Assembly (NCBI GenBank): GCA_002796835.1
Contig: LUGL01000068.1
Coordinates: forward strand, 1-37,917
DNA from: Elainella saxicola E1
Lineage (GTDB): Bacteria; Cyanobacteriota; Cyanobacteriia; Elainellales; Elainellaceae
DNA: 37,917 nucleotides
Direction: 5' to 3'
Shown: in pieces, positions 8,047 to 15,800 of the stretch
Layout of the letters: each line of letters starts with the position of its first letter
How positions within the stretch are numbered: the stretch's first letter is position 1
Position numbers and translations under genes: made by a program
The notes under the pieces: model-generated
The model's database searches: none
What the model was told of the DNA's origin: nothing
The model's input: the letters and a program-made list of their open reading frames with translations, nothing else

Positions 8047-8499
8047 ATGCAATCCCTCACCGTACCTGGCACGCTAGATTCACTGAAGCCGATCGCTGAT
8101 TTTGTGCTTGCAGCAGCAGCTGCTGTTGACTTAGATAAGAAAACAGCCTATAAGCTGCGTTTGGCGATTGACGAGATCGCAACGAATATTATTTTGCATG
8201 GCTATGAGGAAGCTGGACTGGAAGGTGAAGTTCAGCTTTCTGCTGTCATTGACGATCAAAAACTAGAAATTTCGCTAGAAGATCAGGCTGTTCCCTACGA
8301 TCCGCTGCAAACAGAAGCCGTGGAAGAGGAAGAACTTCAGCGTCCACTGGCAGAGCGCCGCATGGGTGGCTTGGGAGTTTATCTGGCTATCCAGGGCGTA
8401 GATCAATTTCGCTATGAACGGGTCGGTGATCGCAATCGCAACATTTTTGTGATGAATCGACCACAAGCTGCTGTTTTTCAAAATGGAGATCGCTCATGA
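8047..8499 (+). CDS. RsbW/SpoIIAB-type anti-sigma serine kinase
   Basis: A 150-residue GHKL (HATPase_c_2) protein of the anti-sigma factor/serine kinase type. The N-box is LAIDEIATNIILHGY (about residues 40-54). A degenerate G1 box, LEDQAVPYDPL, follows at about 77-87, and the G2 box RMGGLGVYLAIQGVDQFRYE at about 105-124 ends in a typical GxNxxxM-like strand (NIFVMNR). It should phosphorylate the STAS proteins using ATP and bind an as yet unidentified target. The stop codon overlaps the start of the phosphatase gene by 4 bases (ATGA), indicating translational coupling. No sigma factor gene is in the window. Confidence 0.85.
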   Translation: MQSLTVPGTLDSLKPIADFVLAAAAAVDLDKKTAYKLRLAIDEIATNIILHGYEEAGLEGEVQLSAVIDDQKLEISLEDQAVPYDPLQTEAVEEEELQRPLAERRMGGLGVYLAIQGVDQFRYERVGDRNRNIFVMNRPQAAVFQNGDRS

Positions 8500-9998
8500 T
8501 TGGCGTATTACCGGATCAAACTTCTGAGATGCAGCGATCGAACATCTTGATGCGACAGTTGTTGTCATTTGGCACCAGCTTATCAGCAGAGCAAGACTTT
8601 AATCGGCTGATTGAGAAAATTGTCCATGCGGCCAAGTCACTCTGCCATGCAGATGCCGGAATTTTGTATTTGCAGAAGGATCTAGAAAAAACAAGTGACA
8701 CACTGGACTGCGCGATTGTCCAAATTGACTCACTGCAAATTAATGTGAATCTGCTGCAAAATCCTCACCCCAGACCAGCGCATGCCCCGGTTCAACTGAC
8801 AGCAATCGGGGAAAAGTTTCAATCCCTGGTAGCAGAGGTCGCATTGACACAGACCTTACTCGAAATTCCCAATCTTGACCAGTACGATGCCACAGCCTGG
8901 GGTTGCGATCGACAACTTGATCAGGACTATGGTTACCGTTCTGTATCCTGCTTAGTCGTCCCTCTGAAGAGTAGTGATGAGCAACTCCTTGGAGTCCTGA
9001 AATTAATTAACGCAACCCATCCTGAAACAGGCGAAATTATCCCCTTTGATGCCACCGTGTATGAGATCATGCAGTGGTTTTCAGCCCGCACAGGGAACAC
9101 GCTTCACGATCACCAGCTCCTGCAAAATCAGGCAAATTGGGCCAAAGCGGATCAGGAACTGCAAATTGGCCACAAAATTCAGCTTGACTTCTTACCTGAA
9201 ACCTTACCCCAAGTCGAAGGCTGGGAAATTGCGGCCCGCTTCTATCCAGCCCGCGATGTCGCAGGGGACTTCTACGATGCCTTTTTAATGGGACATGGTC
9301 GCATCGGCATTGTGATCGCAGATGTGTGTGACAAGGGAGTCGGAGCTGCCCTATTTATGTCGCTCTTTCGCAGCATGCTGCGGATTCTGGCTCAACAAAA
9401 CTATTCACTGGGCTTGTTGGATGTACTCACGGAAACCCCCTCTAAAAGCCGGAAAACTCCTCAAGATAAGCGATCGCGCCTACCTAGCATTGGGACCCAG
9501 GCTCTGAAAAATGCGATCGAACGCACCAACAATTACATTGCTGACACCCATTTTCGCACCAATATGTTTGCCACCATCTTTTTTGGTGTGCTCGATCCTG
9601 CTACCGGCAAACTGATTTACATTAATGGCGGGCATGAATCCCCCTTTATTTGCGATGCTACCGGCAAGATTAAAGAACGCTTGACGAAGACTGGACCTGC
9701 GGTCGGAATTTTTCCCAACGCAGACTTTCAGATTGAAATGGCTCAGCTCGATCCGGGTGATATTCTCCTGGGTTATACTGATGGTGTTCCAGATGCTTGT
9801 GATCCTCAGCGTCAACGCTATACGGAACAACGACTTTGCAAGCTGGTTGAATCTGCCGCCATGCCTTCTGCAACCGAATTGATCGATCGAATTGATCATT
9901 CCGTGCATGCGCATATTGCAGATACGGCCCCATTTGACGACATTACGCTGATCGCAGTGCGGCGAGAACCAGAATCTCCCAGTCCTAAGGATGGCTAA
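8496..9998 (+). CDS. icfG: GAF-SpoIIE PP2C-type phosphatase (IcfG/RsbU-like)
   Basis: A 500-residue protein. Residues about 15-200 form a GAF sensory domain (LLSFGTSLSAEQDFNRLIEK, SVSCLVVPL, LLGVLKLINA). Residues about 225-490 form a PP2C/SpoIIE phosphatase with metal-binding acidic motifs DVAGDFYD, IADVCDKGVGAALF, LLGYTDGVPDACD and FDDITLIAV, all intact. It should dephosphorylate one or both STAS proteins and so release the partner of the kinase. The domain order and neighbourhood match IcfG (Slr1860) of Synechocystis, which I recall as coordinating inorganic-carbon and glucose metabolism. It has no membrane segment, so the GAF domain should sense a cytoplasmic signal. A roughly 30-residue polar insert (TETPSKSRKTPQDKRSR, about 310-326) interrupts the phosphatase domain. 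Confidence 0.87.
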   Translation: MIGVLPDQTSEMQRSNILMRQLLSFGTSLSAEQDFNRLIEKIVHAAKSLCHADAGILYLQKDLEKTSDTLDCAIVQIDSLQINVNLLQNPHPRPAHAPVQLTAIGEKFQSLVAEVALTQTLLEIPNLDQYDATAWGCDRQLDQDYGYRSVSCLVVPLKSSDEQLLGVLKLINATHPETGEIIPFDATVYEIMQWFSARTGNTLHDHQLLQNQANWAKADQELQIGHKIQLDFLPETLPQVEGWEIAARFYPARDVAGDFYDAFLMGHGRIGIVIADVCDKGVGAALFMSLFRSMLRILAQQNYSLGLLDVLTETPSKSRKTPQDKRSRLPSIGTQALKNAIERTNNYIADTHFRTNMFATIFFGVLDPATGKLIYINGGHESPFICDATGKIKERLTKTGPAVGIFPNADFQIEMAQLDPGDILLGYTDGVPDACDPQRQRYTEQRLCKLVESAAMPSATELIDRIDHSVHAHIADTAPFDDITLIAVRREPESPSPKDG

Positions 9999-10038
9999 GC
10001 GGATGCAAAAGATAACATGGATTGCCAAGATTTAGGAT

Positions 10039-11145
10039 ATGGCCAAAATTATTTCGATCCATTCTTGTCGGGCTGGGACAGGTCAATCGAATCTGCTTGC
10101 GAATCTAGCGCTGAGCGTTGCCCAGTTAGGATATCGAGTCGGAATTCTGGATCCAGATGGTCAAGCTCCCGGCATCCATGCAGTCTTTGGCGTTGACAAT
10201 GATCGGATCGACCAAGACTGGAATAATGATCTACAGGACAACGGGTCCATTACAGCCGATCTGCTCGAAACCAAGCTATTTCTGCCCTATGATCGGGGGC
10301 ATATTGCCCTAATGGGTGGCGGAGTCAGGCTGCCAAATTGTCATGTTCAAGCGAAAGATATTGCCCGTCTGCTGCATCAAGGATATTGCATCGATAGGTT
10401 GAATCAGGGCTTTTTACAGCTCGCTCAACGACTCCACCTTGATTATCTATTAATTGATACCCCTCCTGGCTTGGGTGAAGAAACGCTTTTCTTCCTGGGA
10501 CTCTCAAATATCTTGCTGTTGATATTGCGCTTGAACCAGCAAGACTTTCAAGGATTGGCTGTAACGGTTGATATTGCTCATAAGCTGGGGATTCCAAAAA
10601 TTCTCCTGGTGGCCAATCAGGTTCAAACAACGCTGGATCCAGCCACAATTCAACAGCAGCTTGAGCAAACCTATCAGGAAGCGGTTGCGGGTGTTCTGCC
10701 TTTTTGCGAAGACATGCTATTGCTAGCAAGCAATGGCCTATTTTGTTTAAAATATCCGGCTCATCCACTCACGCTGAAAATCCAAACGATCGCTCAAAAT
10801 CTCATTGATCTGGAATTGCCGAGTCGAGCGATCGCGCCAACCTCCTGTAAAACATCTGCGACTGGAACGATGGCTCAGAAGCCTGGATTGAATATGGCAG
10901 AGTTAGTCAACCTGCCTGTCGCCCAACGTCAGCTTGCAAGCTGGATGATGCGAAAGGGTCCGATTACCCTAGCAGAAGCCGCAAAGCATATCAATCAAGC
11001 AGAAGTCGATGTCCAGACGACCTTGGGCATTCTAATAGAGCAGGGTTTTGTTGAAGCAAGTACTCATGCAGATGAGACTTATTATCAAATTCGGATTGCC
11101 CCTAAACGAGGCAGCAGCATTGGCAAAAACCTGTGGGATCTATAA
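10039..11145 (+). CDS. MinD/ParA-like protein with degenerate P-loop and C-terminal winged helix
   Basis: A 368-residue protein. Residues 1-260 have the MinD/ParA P-loop fold (GYRVGILDPDGQAPGIHAVF, YLLIDTPPGLGEETLFFL, ILLVANQVQTTLD). In the Walker A motif the sequence is CRAGTGQSN, so the invariant lysine is Gln16. The paralogue at 14956 has YRGGTGKSN, with Lys16. The signature lysine of MinD proteins (position 11) is Arg in both. The Asp residues of switch I/II are kept, so weak nucleotide binding is possible. Residues about 277-368 form an added helical domain (LASWMMRKGPITLAEAAKHI, LGILIEQGFVEA) that looks like a winged helix. It starts 40 bases after icfG and lies 23 bases before a transporter gene. 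It is probably a regulatory or scaffold partner of the intact paralogue. Confidence 0.78.
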   Translation: MAKIISIHSCRAGTGQSNLLANLALSVAQLGYRVGILDPDGQAPGIHAVFGVDNDRIDQDWNNDLQDNGSITADLLETKLFLPYDRGHIALMGGGVRLPNCHVQAKDIARLLHQGYCIDRLNQGFLQLAQRLHLDYLLIDTPPGLGEETLFFLGLSNILLLILRLNQQDFQGLAVTVDIAHKLGIPKILLVANQVQTTLDPATIQQQLEQTYQEAVAGVLPFCEDMLLLASNGLFCLKYPAHPLTLKIQTIAQNLIDLELPSRAIAPTSCKTSATGTMAQKPGLNMAELVNLPVAQRQLASWMMRKGPITLAEAAKHINQAEVDVQTTLGILIEQGFVEASTHADETYYQIRIAPKRGSSIGKNLWDL

Positions 11146-11168
11146 AATGCCTGGTAATCAACTGAGCA

Positions 11169-12509
11169 ATGGAAAAATTTCTGGGTCAAGTGTTTCGACT
11201 AAAGGCCGGAGAAGCAAGTTTAGTGCTCCTCTTGGGAACTGTGATCTTGAGTAATTCCTTAGCTCAGAAAGTCTCTGAAATCGCATCCATCAGTAATTTT
11301 TTGAATGATGTGGGTCCACCCCAATTTTTGATTGTGCTGGCGATCAGCAGCATCGTGAGTCTATTCATGACAGGCTTACAGTCTTTATTGATCGATCGTT
11401 TCGATCGAATTACGCTACTGCGCGGCATCAGTTTTAGTTTGGCAGCCGCATTTGTATTCCTGCGGATTTTGTTTTTATTTCATGCTCCCGCCTGGTTCAA
11501 CTATGGCTTTCTCTATCTCCTGTCTGAACAGCAATTTATCTTTTTCCCAATGGCCTTTTGGGTCTTGTCCAATGATATTTTAGACATCTCACAAACCAAA
11601 CGAATATTTCCACTCCTTGCCAGTTGGGGATTTGTGGGCAGCTTGTTAGGAATTGGAATTACTGCCGTTTCTCCCACATTATTTAGCCATCTCAATATCA
11701 AAGCAGAAGAGCTGTTGATGATTAATATCATGCTCTATTTGCTCGTTCACTTTCTGCTGGAAGCAGGGCTGAAGAACATTAAACTGCGGAAGACGCGACA
11801 AAAGCCTGAAACTGTTAAAGAAACCCTATCTGAAGGTTTCGATTTTATTCGAGAAGTACCAGCTTTTCGCTATCTGACTTTCTCTTTTCTAGCCGTTATT
11901 ATTTGTGAAAATATTGTTGAATATCATTTTTATGCGATCTCTGAATCTGCATTTAGTAGTGCTGCCAGCTATCAAACTTTCTACAGCTTATTTACCCTCG
12001 TCAGATTTTTAGCGCTGATTCTAGTTCAAACTTTCCTAACTCGATCGATCATTGCAACCATTAATCTCAAATATATTTTCTTCATCCTGCCCTTTAGCGG
12101 GTTGATTGGATTACTTTGCATGATCACACTACCCAATATCTGGGGAGGTGGAATTGGATTCACGCTGCAAAAAATTCCACAATATGGCATTGATGAAACT
12201 GCCCGCAAGTCATTTCAAGGGCTGGTCCCAGAAGAGCGCCGAGGACGAGTTAGTTTGTTTATGGATGGTTACTTGAATGCAGCAGGAATTTTGATTGGAT
12301 CCAGCATTACAGGAACCATCGTTTTTATTGGCATTGCTCTGAAGATATCAAGCTACTTTTACGGATACTTAGCGATCGCCGTTTTAGTTTCTCTATTTGC
12401 GCTGTGGTCAGTCTTCAAAATGTGTTCTGTTTACGATCGCAGTTTGCTTAATTGGCGGCTTAAACGACGACAACGCGGCAAAAGTGTCTTTGACAAGCTT
12501 GATTTTTAG
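11169..12509 (+). CDS. Multi-pass membrane transporter, Npt/MFS-like
   Basis: A 446-residue integral membrane protein with about 12 hydrophobic segments (for example LVLLLGTVILSNSLA, FLIVLAISSIVSLFMTG, YIFFILPFSGLIGLLCMITL). The overall pattern resembles the ATP/ADP translocase (Npt1/Npt2) and major-facilitator-like proteins often annotated in cyanobacteria. The motif KSFQGLVPEERRGRVSLF near residue 345 recalls the cytoplasmic loop of that group. The substrate cannot be read from sequence; nucleotide exchange is only a family-level guess. It starts 23 bases after the degenerate MinD-like gene and ends 26 bases before the receptor gene, so it is probably in the same transcript. The C-terminus is basic (LKRRQRGK). 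Confidence 0.65.
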   Translation: MEKFLGQVFRLKAGEASLVLLLGTVILSNSLAQKVSEIASISNFLNDVGPPQFLIVLAISSIVSLFMTGLQSLLIDRFDRITLLRGISFSLAAAFVFLRILFLFHAPAWFNYGFLYLLSEQQFIFFPMAFWVLSNDILDISQTKRIFPLLASWGFVGSLLGIGITAVSPTLFSHLNIKAEELLMINIMLYLLVHFLLEAGLKNIKLRKTRQKPETVKETLSEGFDFIREVPAFRYLTFSFLAVIICENIVEYHFYAISESAFSSAASYQTFYSLFTLVRFLALILVQTFLTRSIIATINLKYIFFILPFSGLIGLLCMITLPNIWGGGIGFTLQKIPQYGIDETARKSFQGLVPEERRGRVSLFMDGYLNAAGILIGSSITGTIVFIGIALKISSYFYGYLAIAVLVSLFALWSVFKMCSVYDRSLLNWRLKRRQRGKSVFDKLDF

Positions 12510-12535
12510 AGCAGTTGAGGAAAAGGATATTCGAT

Positions 12536-13615
12536 ATGAACCAGCAAACTACGATGCCACCAAAACCAATCAAACTGGAGAAATTTTTCAGCCTTCGTTG
12601 GAAATTCTTAATTGCGTTTACGCTGATCTTTAGTGGTGTTTTTGCTGGTGCATTTTACTGGTTCTATAACTTCTCTACCCAAAAAGCGCTGAGCCGACTT
12701 GAGGAAGATTTAGTCAATACAGCGACCGGTACGGCTGAAGGAGTGGATGTTCCTGATCTGATGGGTTTGTACCGCCACGGCAAACGCAATTCCCGCGGAT
12801 TCTCAGATGATAAACGCTACTTAGATCAACTGGACTGGTTTCAGCAAGTTCAGCATATTGATCCACGAGTATATCCCTACAGCTTCATTGTCGGTAAGCC
12901 TTCAGAGAATCGTCGAATTGGCAAACCAATTAACGAGGATTTAGAAATTGTCTATTTAGTTGATTCTTTGTGGTTGACGGAACCACAGCGATCGCTCAAA
13001 TTCCTGGAGCCCAATACCGCCTATCCTGCGGCCCGCGAAGCGTTTGAACAAGAGAAGACTGTAATCAGAGACTTATATACCGATCAATGGGGAAGCTGGC
13101 TCTCTGCTTATACACCACTGATCGACAAGCATGGTAAAGTCGTCGCAATTTTGGGTGTTGATATTAAAGCGGATTATGTGAAAAACCTCCAGAACGAGAT
13201 TAAGGGAAAAATGTTGGCTACTTTCACCATCACTTATGGAACGCTTTTTGTCCTGGTTTTTCTTGTTTCTGGTGTATTAACCCGTCCCCTCGATCAGTTG
13301 ACAGATGCAGCTGAACGAATTGGCGAAGGAAATTATGATGAGAATTTGAAATTAATCAAACAAGCACCATTTCCAGATGAGATTAATATCCTGACATCTG
13401 TATTTGAAACGATGGTGGATAAAGTTCGCCAACGGGAAGAAAAACTCAAACAACAGGTAACAGAACTCAAGATTGAGATCGATCAAGCCAAGCGACAAAA
13501 GCAGGTTAGTGAAATCGTTGATACTGATTTCTTTCAGGATCTCGTAACTAAGGCTCGAAAATTGCGGAATACTTCAGAGAACAACCATTCTCTAGAAAAC
13601 TACAATGCTCAGTGA
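12536..13615 (+). CDS. Orphan Cache-like/HAMP membrane receptor without output domain
   Basis: A 359-residue protein. The ATG at 12536 is chosen over the TTG at 12515 because an AAAAGGA sequence precedes it. Membrane helix 1 spans about residues 22-44, and a periplasmic sensor region of about 180 residues follows. It contains the Cache-like tail WGSWLSAYTPLIDKHGKVVA and ILGVDIKADYV. Helix 2 (about 228-251) is followed by a HAMP domain (about 252-305: TRPLDQLTDAAERIGEGNYD) and a short coiled coil (REEKLKQQVTELKIEIDQAK). No kinase, GGDEF, methyl-accepting or phosphatase domain follows; it ends about 55 residues after HAMP. It resembles the front half of a SpoIIE- or kinase-type sensor and could signal to a separate protein in this cluster, for example IcfG or the MinD-like proteins. 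Confidence 0.75.
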   Translation: MNQQTTMPPKPIKLEKFFSLRWKFLIAFTLIFSGVFAGAFYWFYNFSTQKALSRLEEDLVNTATGTAEGVDVPDLMGLYRHGKRNSRGFSDDKRYLDQLDWFQQVQHIDPRVYPYSFIVGKPSENRRIGKPINEDLEIVYLVDSLWLTEPQRSLKFLEPNTAYPAAREAFEQEKTVIRDLYTDQWGSWLSAYTPLIDKHGKVVAILGVDIKADYVKNLQNEIKGKMLATFTITYGTLFVLVFLVSGVLTRPLDQLTDAAERIGEGNYDENLKLIKQAPFPDEINILTSVFETMVDKVRQREEKLKQQVTELKIEIDQAKRQKQVSEIVDTDFFQDLVTKARKLRNTSENNHSLENYNAQ

Positions 13616-13654
13616 TCCAACAAAAGCTGCAGTAGTCTGATGGCTGCTTCTCAA

Positions 13655-13684
13655 GTTTGGAGAACATCTTGGTATCTCCTAAAC
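13655..13684 (+). terminator. Weak hairpin before KamA-like gene
   Basis: GTTT-GGAGA (13655-13663) can pair with TCTCC-T-AAAC (13675-13684) with one bulged T and an 11-base loop. There is no T-run, so it may be a leader structure or chance. Confidence 0.25.
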
Positions 13685-13732
13685 ATTCAGTATCTTCAAC
13701 TTTAACCAGTTACTATTGGCTAGAACAGGAAC

Positions 13733-14833
13733 ATGCAAACGACTCACGAGCTCATTTGGTCAGATTGGAGATCACATCTGCAAAATCGTATTACAACCAT
13801 AGAACAGTTGCGGGAATGGATTAATGTCACCGATCGCGAAGAACAGGCCATTCGATCCTGCGAGGGCAAATATCGCTGGAGTATTACACCCTACTATGCA
13901 GCATTGATGGACAAAGAGGATGAAAATTGTCCAATTCGGCTACAGGCTGTTCCTAACCTGGCAGAATTTCAAGTTTCACCCGATGCATCGCCTGATCCTG
14001 TAGGCGACACGGTCTACCGCAAGACCAATCGAGTAGTGCATAAATATCCCGATCGTATCATTTTGCTGGTTACGGAAGCCTGTGCAGTTTATTGCCGCCA
14101 CTGTACTCGCAAATATCACACAACTGATCTTGGAGGTAGCTATTTTGAAAAAAATGAAGCGGCTTCTTGGGAGGAAGATTTCGAATATATTGCCAGTCAT
14201 CCGGAAATTCGTGATGTTTTGCTGACCGGAGGTGATCCCCTTACCTATAGCGACACCAAACTGGAGCTGATCATTTCTCGATTACGGCAAATTCCTCATG
14301 TGGAAATTATTCGCATTGGGAGCCGCTATCCAGTGCTGTTACCCCAGCGGATTACACCTGAATTCTGCACCATGTTGGAAAAGTATCATCCGATTTGGCT
14401 CAACACCCACTTTAACCATCCCAAAGAAATTACGCCCGAAGCGGCTGCAGCTTGCGATCGCCTATTGCGCCATGGGGTCGTGGTCCAGAATCAGACCGTT
14501 TTGTTGAAAGGGATCAATGACGACTTGCCAACCATGAAGTTGCTTTTGAGAGAATTGTTGAAAATTCGCGTTCGTCCCTATTACCTCTACCACTGTGATA
14601 ATGTAACTGGCGTTTCCCACTTTATGACCTCGATCGCCAAAGGCCAAGAGATTATGCGTGGTCTGCTAGGACATATGACGGGCTTTGCAGTGCCCCAGTA
14701 TATCATTACTACCTCCATTGGCAAGATTCCGCTCTGGGAAGAACAGTTACATCTTCAGGAAGATAAATATTGGGTAGAAAACTATCGAGGCGAAACAATG
14801 CAGCTCGATCAAACTGATCTTTATGAAATTTGA
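13733..14833 (+). CDS. KamA-like radical SAM aminomutase family protein
   Basis: A 366-residue radical SAM, PLP-dependent protein of the lysine 2,3-aminomutase group. The [4Fe-4S] motif is CAVYCRHC (Cys117, Cys121, Cys124). The PLP lysine is expected at Lys331 in SIGKIPL, matching Lys337 of clostridial lysine 2,3-aminomutase. The first lysine-binding Asp (Asp293 in that enzyme) appears kept in YHCDNVTG. The second (Asp330) aligns with Thr326/327 in IITTSIGK, so the substrate may not be free L-lysine. At 366 residues it is shorter than clostridial KamA (about 416) and nearer EpmB (about 340). It starts 117 bases after the receptor gene and 122 bases before the MinD-like gene. Possible products are a beta-amino acid, used as a compatible solute or for protein modification. 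Confidence 0.82.
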   Translation: MQTTHELIWSDWRSHLQNRITTIEQLREWINVTDREEQAIRSCEGKYRWSITPYYAALMDKEDENCPIRLQAVPNLAEFQVSPDASPDPVGDTVYRKTNRVVHKYPDRIILLVTEACAVYCRHCTRKYHTTDLGGSYFEKNEAASWEEDFEYIASHPEIRDVLLTGGDPLTYSDTKLELIISRLRQIPHVEIIRIGSRYPVLLPQRITPEFCTMLEKYHPIWLNTHFNHPKEITPEAAAACDRLLRHGVVVQNQTVLLKGINDDLPTMKLLLRELLKIRVRPYYLYHCDNVTGVSHFMTSIAKGQEIMRGLLGHMTGFAVPQYIITTSIGKIPLWEEQLHLQEDKYWVENYRGETMQLDQTDLYEI

Positions 14834-14955
14834 TTCTTAAGCGAACTGTCTTCTATCACAACTATCTTCTGTCAAACCAGTCCTTGTTACTTTTTATCGG
14901 GGATTGGGCTTACTAAATCAGTACTTGGCCCTCTTCTACAGCGCAGAAACTTCCC

Positions 14956-15717
14956 ATGTCCAAAATTGTGTCGATTCACTCCTACCGAGGCGGAACTGGC
15001 AAATCCAACTCAACTGCAAACCTGGCTACCAGAGTTGCTCGCTATGGCTATCGGGTTGGCATTGTCGATACAGACATTCAATCTCCTGGTATCCATGTTT
15101 TGTTTGGCTTTGAGGAACAAGACATCAAGCGATCGCTGAATGACTATCTGTGGGGACGCTGTGATATCAAAGAAGTGGCCTATGATGTAACTTCGATCGT
15201 AAATGGGCAAGCAGAACCGGGCTGTCAAATTCATCTGGTTCCCTCAAGTGTGAAAGCGGGCGAAATTGCTCGAATTTTGCGAGAAGGGTATGATGTCGGG
15301 TTGCTGAATGAAGGATTCCAAGACCTGATCAAAATGCTCAACTTGGATTACCTGTTTATCGATACCCATCCTGGTCTGAATGAAGAGACGCTGTTGTCAA
15401 TTACTATTTCAGATGTTTTGGTTTTGATTCTGCGCCCCGATCAACAAGACTATCAAGGAACAGCAGTCACGGTTGATATTGCTCGCAAGCTGGAAGTTCC
15501 TAAACTGCTGATGGTTGTGAATAAAGCACCGACAGCGTTTGATTTTAATCAGCTTAAACAGCGTGTTGAAGACACCTATGCAGCACCTGTGGCGGGAGTT
15601 TTACCCCATTCAGATGAGATGATGGTTTTGGCAAGCAGCGGTATCTTTTCTCTCAAATATCCAGACCATCCTATGACAGGAGTGATTGACGCGATCGCTC
15701 GCCAAATCATGAGCTAA
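14956..15717 (+). CDS. MinD/ParA-like ATPase
   Basis: A 253-residue P-loop ATPase of the MinD/ParA superfamily. Walker A is YRGGTGKSN with Lys16 and Ser17 present; Arg11 replaces the usual signature lysine. The following motifs, GIVDTDIQSPGIHVLFGFEE and YLFIDTHPGLNEETL, are intact. It lacks the C-terminal winged helix of its paralogue at 10039 but is otherwise collinear with it. No ParB-like, MinC/MinE or capsule genes are nearby, so it is unlikely to be a chromosome- or septum-positioning ATPase. It may act with the paralogue as an ATP-dependent switch. It ends in a convergent arrangement with ctaB, separated by a hairpin. Confidence 0.82.
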   Translation: MSKIVSIHSYRGGTGKSNSTANLATRVARYGYRVGIVDTDIQSPGIHVLFGFEEQDIKRSLNDYLWGRCDIKEVAYDVTSIVNGQAEPGCQIHLVPSSVKAGEIARILREGYDVGLLNEGFQDLIKMLNLDYLFIDTHPGLNEETLLSITISDVLVLILRPDQQDYQGTAVTVDIARKLEVPKLLMVVNKAPTAFDFNQLKQRVEDTYAAPVAGVLPHSDEMMVLASSGIFSLKYPDHPMTGVIDAIARQIMS

Positions 15718-15745
15718 TGAATCAATCAAATTTCTGAGAACAGTA

Positions 15746-15774
15746 AACCCCCAGAAGGATGAATTCCGGGGGTT
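15746..15774. terminator. Bidirectional hairpin terminator between MinD-like gene and ctaB
   Basis: AACCCCC at 15746-15752 pairs with GGGGGTT at 15768-15774, with a smaller inner GGA/TCC pair. It lies between the tail-to-tail stops of the plus-strand ATPase and the minus-strand ctaB, so it probably serves both. Confidence 0.6.
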
Positions 15775-15800
15775 ATTTGTTGAGTAACTTTCTTCAAAAA

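Noticed and set aside
8047-9998. Possibility that this is a classical sigma-B-type module
   Set aside because: The kinase, antagonists and phosphatase are present, but no sigma factor gene occurs in the window, so the target is left open.
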